NCBI GenBank assembly: GCA_021806345.1
Contig: JAJZXP010000036.1
Coordinates: 1-55,398 of the forward strand
DNA: 55,398 bases
DNA from: Thermoplasmata archaeon
GTDB taxonomy: Archaea; Thermoplasmatota; Thermoplasmata; Thermoplasmatales; Thermoplasmataceae
Direction: 5' to 3'
Part shown: one piece after another, positions 1 to 8,480 of the stretch
How positions within the stretch are numbered: position 1 is the first letter of the stretch
Layout of the letters: every line of letters starts with the position of its first letter
Program-made: the position numbers and the translations under genes
The notes under the pieces: generated by a model
What the model was told of the DNA's origin: nothing
Databases searched by the model: none
The model's input: only the letters and a program-made list of their open reading frames with translations

Positions 1-1
1 T

Positions 2-481
2 TATGAGGAGATTATGGAAAAATCCGAGAAAGTTCAGTACAGAATCATAAGTGCGAATACGATAAACCAAATGATGGAAAAAACTACCATAAACGTTATA
101 GAGGAAACATACGCAATCGAACTGATTAGGAATTCCAATTCTAACTTAGTATACGTTGACGCATTTGACGTAAAAGAAGATCGACTCAGCCTGAAACTGT
201 CGAAGATGACAGAGAAAAGTATCATATGCAGGCATAAGGCAGACTCGATTTTTCCCGTGGTCTCTGCGGCTTCCATAGTGGCGAAGGTGATAAGAGACAG
301 AGAAATTTTAAAAATTGAGAAAAAATATGGTTCGATTGGAAGTGGGTATCCGTCTGATGAAAGGACAATATCCTTCCTTTCCAGGGCGATAAGTGAAGGG
401 GAAGATTTATCGAAAATAGTCAGAGTCAGGTGGAGCACTTATACAAGACTTGTGAATCAGATAAAACAGAAAAGATTTTAA
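2..481 (+). CDS. rnhB: Ribonuclease HII, 5' end outside window
   Basis: RNase HII cleaves the RNA strand of RNA-DNA hybrids and single ribonucleotides embedded in DNA, in the cytoplasm. About 159 residues are visible and the frame is open to the window edge, so the first Met at position 14 is probably internal; archaeal family members are about 200-220 residues. Seen: YVDAFDV, then the family hallmark FPVVSAASIVAKVIRDREI, then YGSIGSGYPSDERT and a closing RVRWSTY. These match the central and C-terminal RNase HII motifs, including the catalytic Asp region. The N-terminal DEAGRG motif would lie upstream of the window. The next gene starts 51 bp downstream on the same strand. Family assignment is firm; completeness cannot be judged. 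Confidence 0.88.
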   Translation, partial: YEEIMEKSEKVQYRIISANTINQMMEKTTINVIEETYAIELIRNSNSNLVYVDAFDVKEDRLSLKLSKMTEKSIICRHKADSIFPVVSAASIVAKVIRDREILKIEKKYGSIGSGYPSDERTISFLSRAISEGEDLSKIVRVRWSTYTRLVNQIKQKRF

Positions 482-531
482 GAAGGTCAGAAAATTCATT
501 AGGTTAAAGTATAGTTCTGAATTGCTACCCT

Positions 532-1230
532 GTGCCAGACGAAATAGATGAAACAGATGAACTTAGAAATAGAGATGAAATTGCTGATGACTATAACGAG
601 CGAGGAATATCCTTCTTCAACCTCAGAAAATATCCAGAAGCCATTAAGGAGTTTACAAAGGCAATTAAGACACTTTCAAATGATCCAGATTATCACTTCA
701 ACAGAGGCTTAGCATATTATTCCATGAGAATGTACGAGCAGGCAGTAGTTGACTATAAGAATGCAATAAAAATCATTGATGACAACTCCGATTATTATAA
801 TGCTCTGGGGGCGGCCCTGGAAGATTCGGGAATGCTAGAGGAATCCGTAGAAGCATTTAACAAGGCAATCACCATCGAATCAGATATCCCTGATTTCTAT
901 TACAACAGAGGGAATGCTCTCTTCAAGTTAGGGAAGAAAGACGAAGCACTAAGGGATTACTCGGAAGCAGTTAGGCTTAACAGCATGGATCAGATATTTG
1001 TCTACAAACGATATCAGGTTTTAATGGAGATGGGTAAGTTTGAAGATGCACTGAAAGACATAGAAACTGCTATAGGAGTTTCCCCGGAGAATGGGACTTA
1101 CCATCTATTGAAAGCGGACACATTAGTGGAATTGGGTAAAAAGGAAGAGGCAAAGAAAGCACTTAATGAGGCATCCAAGTATAATGTCGATCCGAAAGAA
1201 ATAGAGGAAAGGAAGCGACACCTAAATTGA
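532..1230 (+). CDS. TPR-repeat protein
   Basis: This 232-residue soluble protein consists almost wholly of tetratricopeptide repeats. At least five units are visible, e.g. YNERGISFFNLRKYPEAIKE, YHFNRGLAYYSMRMYEQAV, YYNALGAALEDSGMLEESV, FYYNRGNALFKLGKKDEAL and YHLLKADTLVELGKKEEA, giving a right-handed superhelix used as a protein-binding scaffold. No catalytic domain, signal peptide or membrane segment is seen. The start is a GTG at 532. The stop overlaps the TTG start of the helicase gene (TTGA), so the two are translationally coupled, which suggests the TPR protein works with the helicase or is co-regulated with it. The partner is inferred from gene order only. Confidence 0.8.
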   Translation: MPDEIDETDELRNRDEIADDYNERGISFFNLRKYPEAIKEFTKAIKTLSNDPDYHFNRGLAYYSMRMYEQAVVDYKNAIKIIDDNSDYYNALGAALEDSGMLEESVEAFNKAITIESDIPDFYYNRGNALFKLGKKDEALRDYSEAVRLNSMDQIFVYKRYQVLMEMGKFEDALKDIETAIGVSPENGTYHLLKADTLVELGKKEEAKKALNEASKYNVDPKEIEERKRHLN

Positions 1231-3116
1231 GTGAAGAAGTAGAAGAAAAACAGGAAAGCAAGGCTCACATCAATTTGAGGGATTACCAGAAAGAGGCAAT
1301 AAATTTCATTATTGATTCGCTCAACAATGGGAAAAATCCCATAGTTGAAATGCCAACTGGGTCCGGTAAAACTTTAGTCGGTCTTATTTCAACTCTAAAG
1401 TATGCAAAATCAAATGGGAAAAAGGTACTCTATCTGTCCAGAACAAATTCCCAGCAAGAGCACATATTACGGGAGATAAGATTAATTAGAAAAGAAATTG
1501 AATTCAATGCTTTAGCGATGCAAGGAAGGATAAACATGTGCCCCCTTTACATGGAAATAGAAAAGGACGAGGAGTTTTCCGCAGAGTCCCTGTCTAAAAT
1601 GTGTAGCTCCAGAAAAAAGAAAACGTTGGAGAGAAAGGAAGGAGGATGCAAGTACTATAATGACGAAATCAAATCAGATGAAACCAAGAATACCATACTA
1701 AGCTCATCATTTTCCCCACAGGAGATATTTTTTCGACTTAAATCAAGAACCATATGTCCCTATGAGTCCATAAAATTTGCAATGAGAGATGCAGATCTTG
1801 TGGTAATGCCATATCCCTATTTCGTCAATTCTATTCTTGCCCTGAGTACAATCTATAACTGGAGAACATCAAGGGAAAATATAATTGTTCTAGTCGATGA
1901 AGCGCATAACCTGCCGGAGATCGCAAGAGAAGAAAATTCTCTCAAGATCACTTCCCATATGATTGATCTAGCAGAGAGAGAGGTTATAGATCAGGGAGAC
2001 CCTCAACTGCTTCCAGGAATCCACGCGTCTGATTTTGCTGATGCAATAAGGGAGGCATTGATAGAAATTGGAAGGGACCTAAATGAAAACAGAAATGAAA
2101 AGAGGATAATGTTCAGAGAAATCTTCGACACTATGGCAATTTACCTTAAGAAGAATCCAGAGGATGTGGACTATCTGGTTGAATCACTTTTATCATTGGG
2201 GGATCAGGTAGAAGAAAGATTGGAAAAAGCCGGGAGAGTTCCAATGTCAAGAGCAAAATCACTTAGTGAGAAACTGAAATTCATGATGCACGGCGAGGAA
2301 AACAATTACATATGCACAATATCTAGAGACGGAAACATGTCTCTGGAAGCATATTGTTTAGATCCATCGATAATGCTGGAGCCAATGTTCAAGTCACAAT
2401 CAGTACATCTTTCTGCAACTCTGGTCCCAGTTGAAATGTATATAGACATCACCGGAGTTACTAATGAAACCGTGAAAATCTTCAAGGACATATTTCCCAA
2501 AGAGAATCTAAGGGTTCTATATTCTAAAGAATTAACAACAAAATATTCAGAACTGAATTATGAAATGGCCACAAGATACGCGAAAGAGATTCTGGATTTG
2601 ATAGCTATGAATCAGAAAAAAACAATCGTTTTCTTTCCATCTTTCAACACAATGCACTTCATAGAGTCGAAAATGCCATCCCTTGATCATTTATCGGAAC
2701 ATCGTGGTATGAATCAAATTGAATTCAACATTCTAATGAATGAGTTTAAAAATAAACAAAAGCCAATTTTTGGTGTCATGGGTGGGCGTCTCTCTGAAGG
2801 GATAAATCTTCCTGGCAACCAGTTAGAACTGGTTGTCATCTGTGGGATACCGTTTCCAAAACCTACAATAAAACAAAGGGCATTGGCCGCATATTACGAT
2901 ATGAAATTCAGGGCAGGTTGGGAGCACGCATTTCTTGCACCTGCCATCACCAAAGTGAGACAGGCCATTGGTAGGGTGATAAGATCAAAGGATGATATTG
3001 GGGTCGTTGTAATTCTGGATTCCAGAGCAGAAATGCTCTTTCCTTATATATCACCAACCCTAACAAAGGATCCTGCACCCGATGTGAACATTTTTTTCAG
3101 GGAAAAGGGAATTTAA
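1227..3116 (+). CDS. XPD/Rad3-type Fe-S DNA helicase
   Basis: Superfamily-2 5'-3' DNA helicase of the XPD/Rad3/DinG group, acting in DNA repair or replication-fork processing. Seen in 629 residues: Q-motif-like INLRDYQKEAI near residue 16; Walker A EMPTGSGKT near 41; four Cys at about 105, 126, 141 and 177 with the spacing expected for the 4Fe-4S domain inserted in RecA fold 1; DEAH at 224-227 (VLVDEAHNLPE); and in fold 2 GRLSEGINLPG and the arginine-finger motif VRQAIGRVIRS. Length fits archaeal XPD (about 550-650). Start TTG at 1227 overlaps the TPR gene stop. Family is firm; DinG-like versus XPD-like function is not settled, though archaeal XPD is the better fit. Confidence 0.9.
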   Translation: MSEEVEEKQESKAHINLRDYQKEAINFIIDSLNNGKNPIVEMPTGSGKTLVGLISTLKYAKSNGKKVLYLSRTNSQQEHILREIRLIRKEIEFNALAMQGRINMCPLYMEIEKDEEFSAESLSKMCSSRKKKTLERKEGGCKYYNDEIKSDETKNTILSSSFSPQEIFFRLKSRTICPYESIKFAMRDADLVVMPYPYFVNSILALSTIYNWRTSRENIIVLVDEAHNLPEIAREENSLKITSHMIDLAEREVIDQGDPQLLPGIHASDFADAIREALIEIGRDLNENRNEKRIMFREIFDTMAIYLKKNPEDVDYLVESLLSLGDQVEERLEKAGRVPMSRAKSLSEKLKFMMHGEENNYICTISRDGNMSLEAYCLDPSIMLEPMFKSQSVHLSATLVPVEMYIDITGVTNETVKIFKDIFPKENLRVLYSKELTTKYSELNYEMATRYAKEILDLIAMNQKKTIVFFPSFNTMHFIESKMPSLDHLSEHRGMNQIEFNILMNEFKNKQKPIFGVMGGRLSEGINLPGNQLELVVICGIPFPKPTIKQRALAAYYDMKFRAGWEHAFLAPAITKVRQAIGRVIRSKDDIGVVVILDSRAEMLFPYISPTLTKDPAPDVNIFFREKGI

Positions 3117-3158
3117 AAGTCACATAAGATTAATTACAAACACTGTTATCATATAACC

Positions 3159-3773
3159 ATGGAATCAGTTAGTGCTCTCAATCTTATACCTGGCACTATG
3201 GCAAACTGCTATGATCTGACGTTGGATGGGAAGAGATACTTAATAGACTGTGGCATGAAAGGAAGTGGCAAGAAGATAATAAGTTATTATAAAAATCTTA
3301 ATTCAAAACCTGATGTCATAATGGTCACGCACTATCACATGGATCATATAGGAGGATTGAAAATGATAAAAGAAAGGTTTGATCCTATAGTCTATGTTCC
3401 AGATGGAGAGATAAATGTGGTGAAGGGTAAGGAAAATATGGTTCCAACGAAAAGTCTAATGTCTAGAGTTATTTCCAAGATAATAAAGCCAAAACCTGTA
3501 GAAGATATCCACCCAGTTTCACAGATGGTTGATCAAAATGTAAAGGTAATCTCAACTGGCGGGCACACTCCCGACAGCCGTTCATACTATTTTCCGCTAA
3601 TCAATGTCATTTTCGTTGGAGACTCAGCAATTCAGGGAAAGGACGGAATCGATGTGAATAGGACATTCACTCTGGATTATTCAAGGGCAATGAAGTCTAT
3701 TGAAGTTATAAAAGGTCTAAAGGGAGTAATGGTATACCCCGGTCACGGGTCGCCATATCAAATTGAAAAGTGA
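3159..3773 (+). CDS. Metallo-beta-lactamase-fold hydrolase
   Basis: A 204-residue metallo-beta-lactamase superfamily protein with the two-metal site intact: THYHMDHIGG supplies the HxHxDH motif near residue 57, STGGHTPDS the third His, VGDSAI the bridging Asp, and YPGHGSP the last His. The size and single compact domain fit glyoxalase II-like or general thioesterase/lactonase members; the substrate cannot be read from sequence. No signal peptide, so cytoplasmic. It begins 42 bp after the helicase stop and ends 5 bp before the acetyltransferase start, so it may be co-transcribed with both. Confidence 0.82.
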   Translation: MESVSALNLIPGTMANCYDLTLDGKRYLIDCGMKGSGKKIISYYKNLNSKPDVIMVTHYHMDHIGGLKMIKERFDPIVYVPDGEINVVKGKENMVPTKSLMSRVISKIIKPKPVEDIHPVSQMVDQNVKVISTGGHTPDSRSYYFPLINVIFVGDSAIQGKDGIDVNRTFTLDYSRAMKSIEVIKGLKGVMVYPGHGSPYQIEK

Positions 3774-3778
3774 TATGA

Positions 3779-4309
3779 ATGGGCATATTCTCAAGGCTGA
3801 ATTCAAAAGGAAAAATAAACAACGAATCAAGAATGGCCGATGTGGATATGCTAAAGGAAGAATTGAGATTTCACCAGGTCAGAAGAATAGAACCAGATGA
3901 AATCAAAAGAGCCATGGAAATTTCCCAAACATCTCTTTCAGAAAGATATTCAAAGGAACTGATGCATGAGATATACACTTCTTGGCCCGATGGATTTCTT
4001 GTGTTTTCAACAGGATCTATAATATATGGTTTCCTTGCCTCAAGAAGAATTTCAATTTCTGAGTCTAGAATTCTCATGCTCGCAACAATTGAACCCTACA
4101 GAAATTTAGGAATAGGCGGAGAACTCGTAGAAAAATTTCTCCTAACCTGTGGTCAATACGGTATCATAACCATAAGACTTGAAGTTCGCACAGATAATAA
4201 AAAAGGCATTGAATTCTACCAAAAACATGGGTTTATCGTAACATCGATCCTCAGGAATTACTACAGCGATGGTTCAGATGCATATGTTATGTGGAAGCAA
4301 TTAGTCTGA
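3779..4309 (+). CDS. GNAT-family N-acetyltransferase
   Basis: A 176-residue protein whose C-terminal 110 residues form a GNAT fold: IEPYRNLGIGGELVEKFL is the acetyl-CoA pyrophosphate-binding motif A (R/Q-x-x-G-x-G/A), and GIEFYQKHGFIV is the motif B helix and strand typical of RimI/Ard1-like enzymes. Such enzymes acetylate protein N-termini or small amines; the substrate here is unknown. The first roughly 45 residues are polar and less conserved in appearance, so an internal Met near residue 20 could be the real start. The gene converges with the nucleotidyltransferase on the other strand and overlaps it by 9 bp. Confidence 0.8.
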   Translation: MGIFSRLNSKGKINNESRMADVDMLKEELRFHQVRRIEPDEIKRAMEISQTSLSERYSKELMHEIYTSWPDGFLVFSTGSIIYGFLASRRISISESRILMLATIEPYRNLGIGGELVEKFLLTCGQYGIITIRLEVRTDNKKGIEFYQKHGFIVTSILRNYYSDGSDAYVMWKQLV

Positions 4310-5242
4310 AATTACTTCAAGTCTTGTTGAATGGTTGGGTCTCAGAATTAATTTTCCCTCTATCTTAAACACTGAACCTGAAGAATAGACATCTTTCTTT
4401 CCACCATCTATTATTCCATCTCCCACCATGAATCTTAGAAGATTTCCATCTTCCTTTGATATACTTGCCTCATAATCTTCCTTGACCAGATACTCCATTA
4501 TTCTTATTTTTTCATTGGAATAGATTTCCTTCCTGTATCCGTACTCAGTGTCTTCCCTTCCCTTATACTCCTTTCTCGCCTGCTCCAGTTCTTTTTCGCT
4601 GTCAACACCGATCCACAGAGCATCCTCCTTGTATGCTCCAAGAAGCCTTTTCTTGGATATTTCTGGAAATGCAGTAATCTCCACATCCTTTCCATTGTAT
4701 TCCTCAAAGAATACATCTTTCGTGGAGTTTTTTATATAATATAATCCAGAGTTTATGTAGTGATCGAGCACGGGTTTTTCCCTGAAAGAAACAACCTGAT
4801 CGCCATTTGTTTCTACTATACCATAGGGGCTCTTCATCCTTGTCACAAGCATGACCATACCAAATGATGATTGTTGGGAAAAACTGGCGAAATGTTTGAA
4901 ATTAATATCTGTTATGGTGTCGCCATTTCGCAGTATAAGATCCTCTCCATCAAGTTTTTCTAGTAGATTCCTAATGGAAAAAAGAGTTCCCATGGGTTTT
5001 TCTTCCTTTAGATAATGGAATCTAATCCCATTGTGCACTTTTCCGTATCTCTCCTCAATCTTCTCCCCGAGATGACCTGAAAGTATGTATACATCCTTTA
5101 TTCCGAGATACTTGAAATCAAGAATTTGTCTATCCATAATGGTAAAATTGTTTTTTACCTCCACAAGTACTTTTGGTATTTCGTCTGTTATTGGTTTCAG
5201 TCTCTTTCCGTAACCACCTGCAAGAATTGCACCAACTATCAT
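4301..5242 (-). CDS. Sugar-phosphate nucleotidyltransferase
   Basis: A 313-residue NTP-transferase-fold enzyme that would activate a sugar 1-phosphate with an NTP to give an NDP-sugar for glycan or N-glycosylation precursors. The N-terminal signature LAGGYGKRLKPIT followed by EIPKVLVEV binds the nucleotide and phosphate; LILRNGDTITDINF contains the metal-binding Asp; FREKPVLDHYINSGLYYI matches the sugar-binding region. The roughly 80 residues after residue 230 are not the usual hexapeptide-repeat acyltransferase domain and were not recognised. Sugar and nucleotide specificity (glucose/mannose; UTP/GTP) are not determined. It may feed the glycosylation machinery implied by the many Asn-x-Ser/Thr sites in the secreted proteins here. 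Confidence 0.82.
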   Translation of the reverse strand: MIVGAILAGGYGKRLKPITDEIPKVLVEVKNNFTIMDRQILDFKYLGIKDVYILSGHLGEKIEERYGKVHNGIRFHYLKEEKPMGTLFSIRNLLEKLDGEDLILRNGDTITDINFKHFASFSQQSSFGMVMLVTRMKSPYGIVETNGDQVVSFREKPVLDHYINSGLYYIKNSTKDVFFEEYNGKDVEITAFPEISKKRLLGAYKEDALWIGVDSEKELEQARKEYKGREDTEYGYRKEIYSNEKIRIMEYLVKEDYEASISKEDGNLLRFMVGDGIIDGGKKDVYSSGSVFKIEGKLILRPNHSTRLEVISD

Positions 5243-5644
5243 CTATTTCACTTCCATTAGTTTTAGCGAATATTTTATTATTTGTTTATAATCTATGAAC
5301 TAGAAAGTCACCATCTTTCATGCTGCGGATGAATTGTGATACATCTATGGAGAGTTAAGTAATTGTAAACACCGGTTACAATTTCCCCTGCAATTTTCTC
5401 TATACCCATTCCATTTTCATGCATGTTTTTAATCATTCACCAGACCATGCAATTAGGACCACTGTTCATGTAAAAACATGGGTCAAATTTAAGTTGGCGA
5501 GAGGGGTGAATTTTATTCCAGCGAAAATGCACAAGAATGATCCGGCGATTACACTAAAGGATGTCTAGGAGTTGCTACTCTATGAATCAGGAACCTCAAA
5601 TCCCTTGGGATGGAAAGGATGTCAGCTGCCCGGGTAAAAAATAA
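5243..5644. other. 402-bp intergenic gap with possible transposon scar
   Basis: No intact gene is seen. The left part is AT-rich and serves as upstream region for the minus-strand nucleotidyltransferase. The right third is richer in GC and carries the possible IS200/IS605-type right-end remnant described separately. Confidence 0.5.
5491..5637 (+). pseudogene. Possible right-end scar of an IS200/IS605-type element (TnpB tail)
   Basis: Read on the plus strand, this stretch gives broken coding-like text in several frames (for example FIPAKMHKNDPAITLKDV, a stop, then YESGTSNPLGWKG). In style this resembles the C-terminal tail of archaeal TnpB genes, which run into the subterminal hairpin of the IS right end. 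A short inverted repeat ATCCC-TT-GGGAT sits at 5600-5611, where such a hairpin would be expected. There is no left end, no TnpA and no full TnpB, so at most this is an eroded scar. The match is from memory of the family and is weak. Confidence 0.3.
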
Positions 5645-6826
5645 TCAAAATAGATGCAGAGACCTTGCTCCGTCTGTGAATCCATCTAGGGTTTCTAGTA
5701 AATCTTCTGTAGTATGAATTGCTGATGGCATGACTCTTATTCTTGCAGTTCCCTTAGCCACAGTTGGAAATACTATTGGAGAAGCAAATATATTCTTTTC
5801 CTCATAAAGGAACTTGCTTAGTTGCTGTGTCTTTTTCTCATCCCCAATCACAACAGGTGTAATTGGGGTTTTAGTAGATGTCAGTTTGAAGCCACGCTCT
5901 CGGAATCCTTTTTGAAGAAACTCTGTATTTTTCCAGAGCTTTTTAACTAGGGTCTCATCCTTTTCCATAATCTCTATTGACTTCATGACACCTGCTGCGT
6001 CAGCAGGGTTCAAACCACTGCTGAACAAGAAAGGTCTTGCTCTCTGCTTAACCAGATCAATCAGTTCAGCACTTCCTGCAACAAATCCCCCCATAGATCC
6101 CAGTGCCTTTGAGAAAGTGCCCATTTCAACTTCCACCTTCCCATTCAAGTTAAAATGATTTACAATTCCTCTTCCACCTTCCCCCAGAACTCCCTCTCCG
6201 TGGGCATCGTCTATATATAGCATAGTATCATATTTTTCTCTCATGTCAGCCAGTTCAGAGACAGGAGCAATATCTCCATCCATACTGAACACGCCATCTG
6301 TCACTATGAGGGATTTTTTTCCATCCTTTCTAAATTCTTTCATCTTTTTTTCCAGATCATCGACTGACTTGTGGGAATAAACAACTTTCTTTGCAGAACT
6401 GAGGCGCATACCGTCTATTATACTCGCATGATTCAATTCTTCGCTGAATATAACATCCTCTTTCCCAACCAGAACAGGAATCGTTCCAATATTAGCAAGC
6501 AATCCCCCCTGAAAAACTAGAGCAGCTTCCATGTGCTTAAATCTGGCAAGTTTTTCCTCCAATCTGGTGTGAATTTCCATAGTTCCCGCAATTGACCTAA
6601 CAGCACCCGCTCCCATTCCAAACTCATTAAGGGCTTCTATCGCTGCCTTTTTAATTTCTGGATGGTTCGCGAGACCCAAGTAGTTGTTTGAGCACATATT
6701 CAAAACTTCCTTTCCTTCTATTTTCACTCTGGAACCCTGTGCGCTTTCCAAAACCCTAATTGGAACATATCTTCCAGCTTTCTTCAAATCTTCAATTTCG
6801 CTGGAAACCCAATCCATATTAACCAT
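5645..6826 (-). CDS. kbl: Glycine C-acetyltransferase / 2-amino-3-ketobutyrate CoA ligase
   Basis: PLP-dependent alpha-oxoamine synthase (fold type I) of 393 residues. In threonine catabolism it cleaves 2-amino-3-oxobutyrate with CoA to glycine and acetyl-CoA. Seen: MCSNNYLGLANHPEI near residue 43; TDGVFSMDGDIAPV; DDAHGEGVLGEGGRG with the PLP-ring Asp/His; and the Schiff-base lysine in GTFSKALGSMGGFVAG. Length and motif order match Kbl closely; BioF and HemA-type paralogs are the alternatives and cannot be fully excluded because no threonine dehydrogenase gene is adjacent. Two in-frame ATGs (6826 and 6817) are possible starts. A TATA-like stretch lies near 6861-6870 on the minus strand. Confidence 0.85.
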   Translation of the reverse strand: MVNMDWVSSEIEDLKKAGRYVPIRVLESAQGSRVKIEGKEVLNMCSNNYLGLANHPEIKKAAIEALNEFGMGAGAVRSIAGTMEIHTRLEEKLARFKHMEAALVFQGGLLANIGTIPVLVGKEDVIFSEELNHASIIDGMRLSSAKKVVYSHKSVDDLEKKMKEFRKDGKKSLIVTDGVFSMDGDIAPVSELADMREKYDTMLYIDDAHGEGVLGEGGRGIVNHFNLNGKVEVEMGTFSKALGSMGGFVAGSAELIDLVKQRARPFLFSSGLNPADAAGVMKSIEIMEKDETLVKKLWKNTEFLQKGFRERGFKLTSTKTPITPVVIGDEKKTQQLSKFLYEEKNIFASPIVFPTVAKGTARIRVMPSAIHTTEDLLETLDGFTDGARSLHLF

Positions 6827-6970
6827 GGATAATCATCACAACATTGCTAAAAAGATTCACATGTTTTTATATTCTATAGAAACAAACTTCAAACCTATCA
6901 CCATTGAAAAAAATTTGTCGGGCCTTAAGAGACCATTCATATTAAATAAATTCTAATTAAGGCAAGAATC

Positions 6971-7693
6971 CTATGGTTCCGTTTGAAAGTATAACCTCTT
7001 ATTGTTTCTTCCCTTGTTTTCTATTTTCAGCAGTTTAATTGTTCCTATTTCACTGGTGTTTTTTACATGGGTGCCACCATCAGCTTGAGCATCAATATCC
7101 TGTATTTCTATGATTCTGACCACTGCAAGATGCCTTAACAGCTCTCTTCCCGGTTCTGTTCGGGCTAGATTTGGAACTTTTAAAGCCTCCTCACTTGGAA
7201 GGTATTTAACATGTATATTATGCCCCTCTTTAATAGCATCGTTTACTGTACTTATTATATTATTCACATTCTCTTTCGTGAATTCTTCTATAGAAAAATC
7301 CACCCTTGCCCTATCTTCATAAATCTGGCTGCCGGTTATCAATCCATTTTTGATTGGCATATTATTTATAAGTCCATCCATCAGATGAATCGCTGAGTGA
7401 AATTTCATGATCCTGTACCTTCTTTCCCAATTGATAGTACAGTGGCAGAAGTCGCCCTCCGATAACCCATCGGTATTTTTCATTTTATGAACAACATCAT
7501 CCCCATCCTTTACAGTGTCCAGAACTTCGTAATTTCTCTCTCCGCACCTGATTATTCCTGTGTCTCCTGGCTGTCCCCCGCCAGCTGCGTAAAATACCGT
7601 ACGATCCAAAATTAAGTCATTTCCTGCAATTTTAATTATTCTAGCTTCGCATTCCTTCATGTAGGCCTCGTTAAGGTATAATTTCTCAGTCAT
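6971..7693 (-). CDS. alaX: Alanyl-tRNA editing protein AlaX
   Basis: A free-standing homolog of the AlaRS editing domain, 240 residues, which hydrolyses Ser-tRNA(Ala) or Gly-tRNA(Ala). The N-terminal beta-barrel part has TVFYAAGGGQPGDTG; the zinc site shows HSAIH (HxxxH) near residue 102 and QADGGTHV near 205. The position often held by Cys (CGGTH) is Asp here, so one zinc ligand is changed or absent; to my knowledge this variation is known within AlaX-M-type proteins. There is no aminoacylation domain. Length fits AlaX-M. A TATA box lies 24 bp upstream of the ATG, indicating a leaderless transcript. Confidence 0.88.
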   Translation of the reverse strand: MTEKLYLNEAYMKECEARIIKIAGNDLILDRTVFYAAGGGQPGDTGIIRCGERNYEVLDTVKDGDDVVHKMKNTDGLSEGDFCHCTINWERRYRIMKFHSAIHLMDGLINNMPIKNGLITGSQIYEDRARVDFSIEEFTKENVNNIISTVNDAIKEGHNIHVKYLPSEEALKVPNLARTEPGRELLRHLAVVRIIEIQDIDAQADGGTHVKNTSEIGTIKLLKIENKGRNNKRLYFQTEP

Positions 7694-7712
7694 AAGTTAT
7701 GATTGAATTATT

Positions 7713-7722
7713 CTATTTATAC
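7713..7722 (-). promoter_or_regulatory. TATA box of alaX
   Basis: On the minus strand the sequence reads GTATAAATAG, centred about 24 bp upstream of the alaX ATG at 7693. This is the spacing expected for an archaeal promoter giving a leaderless mRNA. Confidence 0.55.
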
Positions 7723-7815
7723 ATCCCTTTTAAATGACCAGCATTTTCACGCATTTCCGCGGGACATGATGTTGTTCCAGATGAGCAATATCCTCATTTC
7801 CCTCCATAATCTGTT

Positions 7816-8433
7816 TTGAAAGAAGAATATCTGCAGAAAGGGAAAAATGGAGAAATCTTAAAAGTCCCGGAGGGCTTCAGGTTTACGAAATCAAAATGGG
7901 ACAGTTCCTTTGAGTATGTTATGGGTATCTTTGCAATCCTTTCTCCTCTAATCGCCACATACATAATATCCAGGTTACTGTCCAGGAGCCGGCTAACTTG
8001 GGTGTTCATACCTGTTAACTTCGCTGTTGTGTTATTAACACCATTTTTGATGCTTAGGTTTGTTGGAATTAATGCAGAATTTTATCTTATTCTAATCTCA
8101 GTTTTAATATATTCAACAGTTTTCGTTCCTTTCCTAACATTCATATTGAGGTCTCGTAGAATCAAATATGGATTTCAGGGCAAATGGAAAATTCTCGAGG
8201 CACTCAAACATCACAAAATTCTTTATATCTCTTCATTTCTTTTTTATGTTTATTTTGACTTTTATTTCTGGACATTTGCATTCAGGTTTTCAGACTCTCA
8301 GGTGAACTATCTTTTTTACATCTTTACAAGTATACTTACGCTTTATTACCTCATTCTCGGAATTGGAATTGCAAAAGTTGGAATGGAAACAAAGAAGGAA
8401 AGAAAGCTCCAATTCAAGGAATCTGTAAACTAG
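7816..8433 (+). CDS. Polytopic membrane protein, function unknown
   Basis: A 205-residue integral membrane protein with about five predicted helices: YVMGIFAILSPLIATYII, WVFIPVNFAVVLLTPFLML, FYLILISVLIYSTVFVPFL, LYISSFLFYVYFDFYFW and YLFYIFTSILTLYYLILG. The first 30 residues are hydrophilic and probably cytoplasmic. The tail is basic (KERK). No family was recognised. The start used is TTG at 7816; no better ATG precedes the first helix. It sits 47 bp upstream of htpX on the same strand and may be co-transcribed, which would fit a membrane-quality role, but that is inference. Confidence 0.6.
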   Translation: MKEEYLQKGKNGEILKVPEGFRFTKSKWDSSFEYVMGIFAILSPLIATYIISRLLSRSRLTWVFIPVNFAVVLLTPFLMLRFVGINAEFYLILISVLIYSTVFVPFLTFILRSRRIKYGFQGKWKILEALKHHKILYISSFLFYVYFDFYFWTFAFRFSDSQVNYLFYIFTSILTLYYLILGIGIAKVGMETKKERKLQFKESVN

Positions 8434-8480
8434 GGAAATTAATCCAACAAGATTAATTAGATTATTTTCCATACACAACC

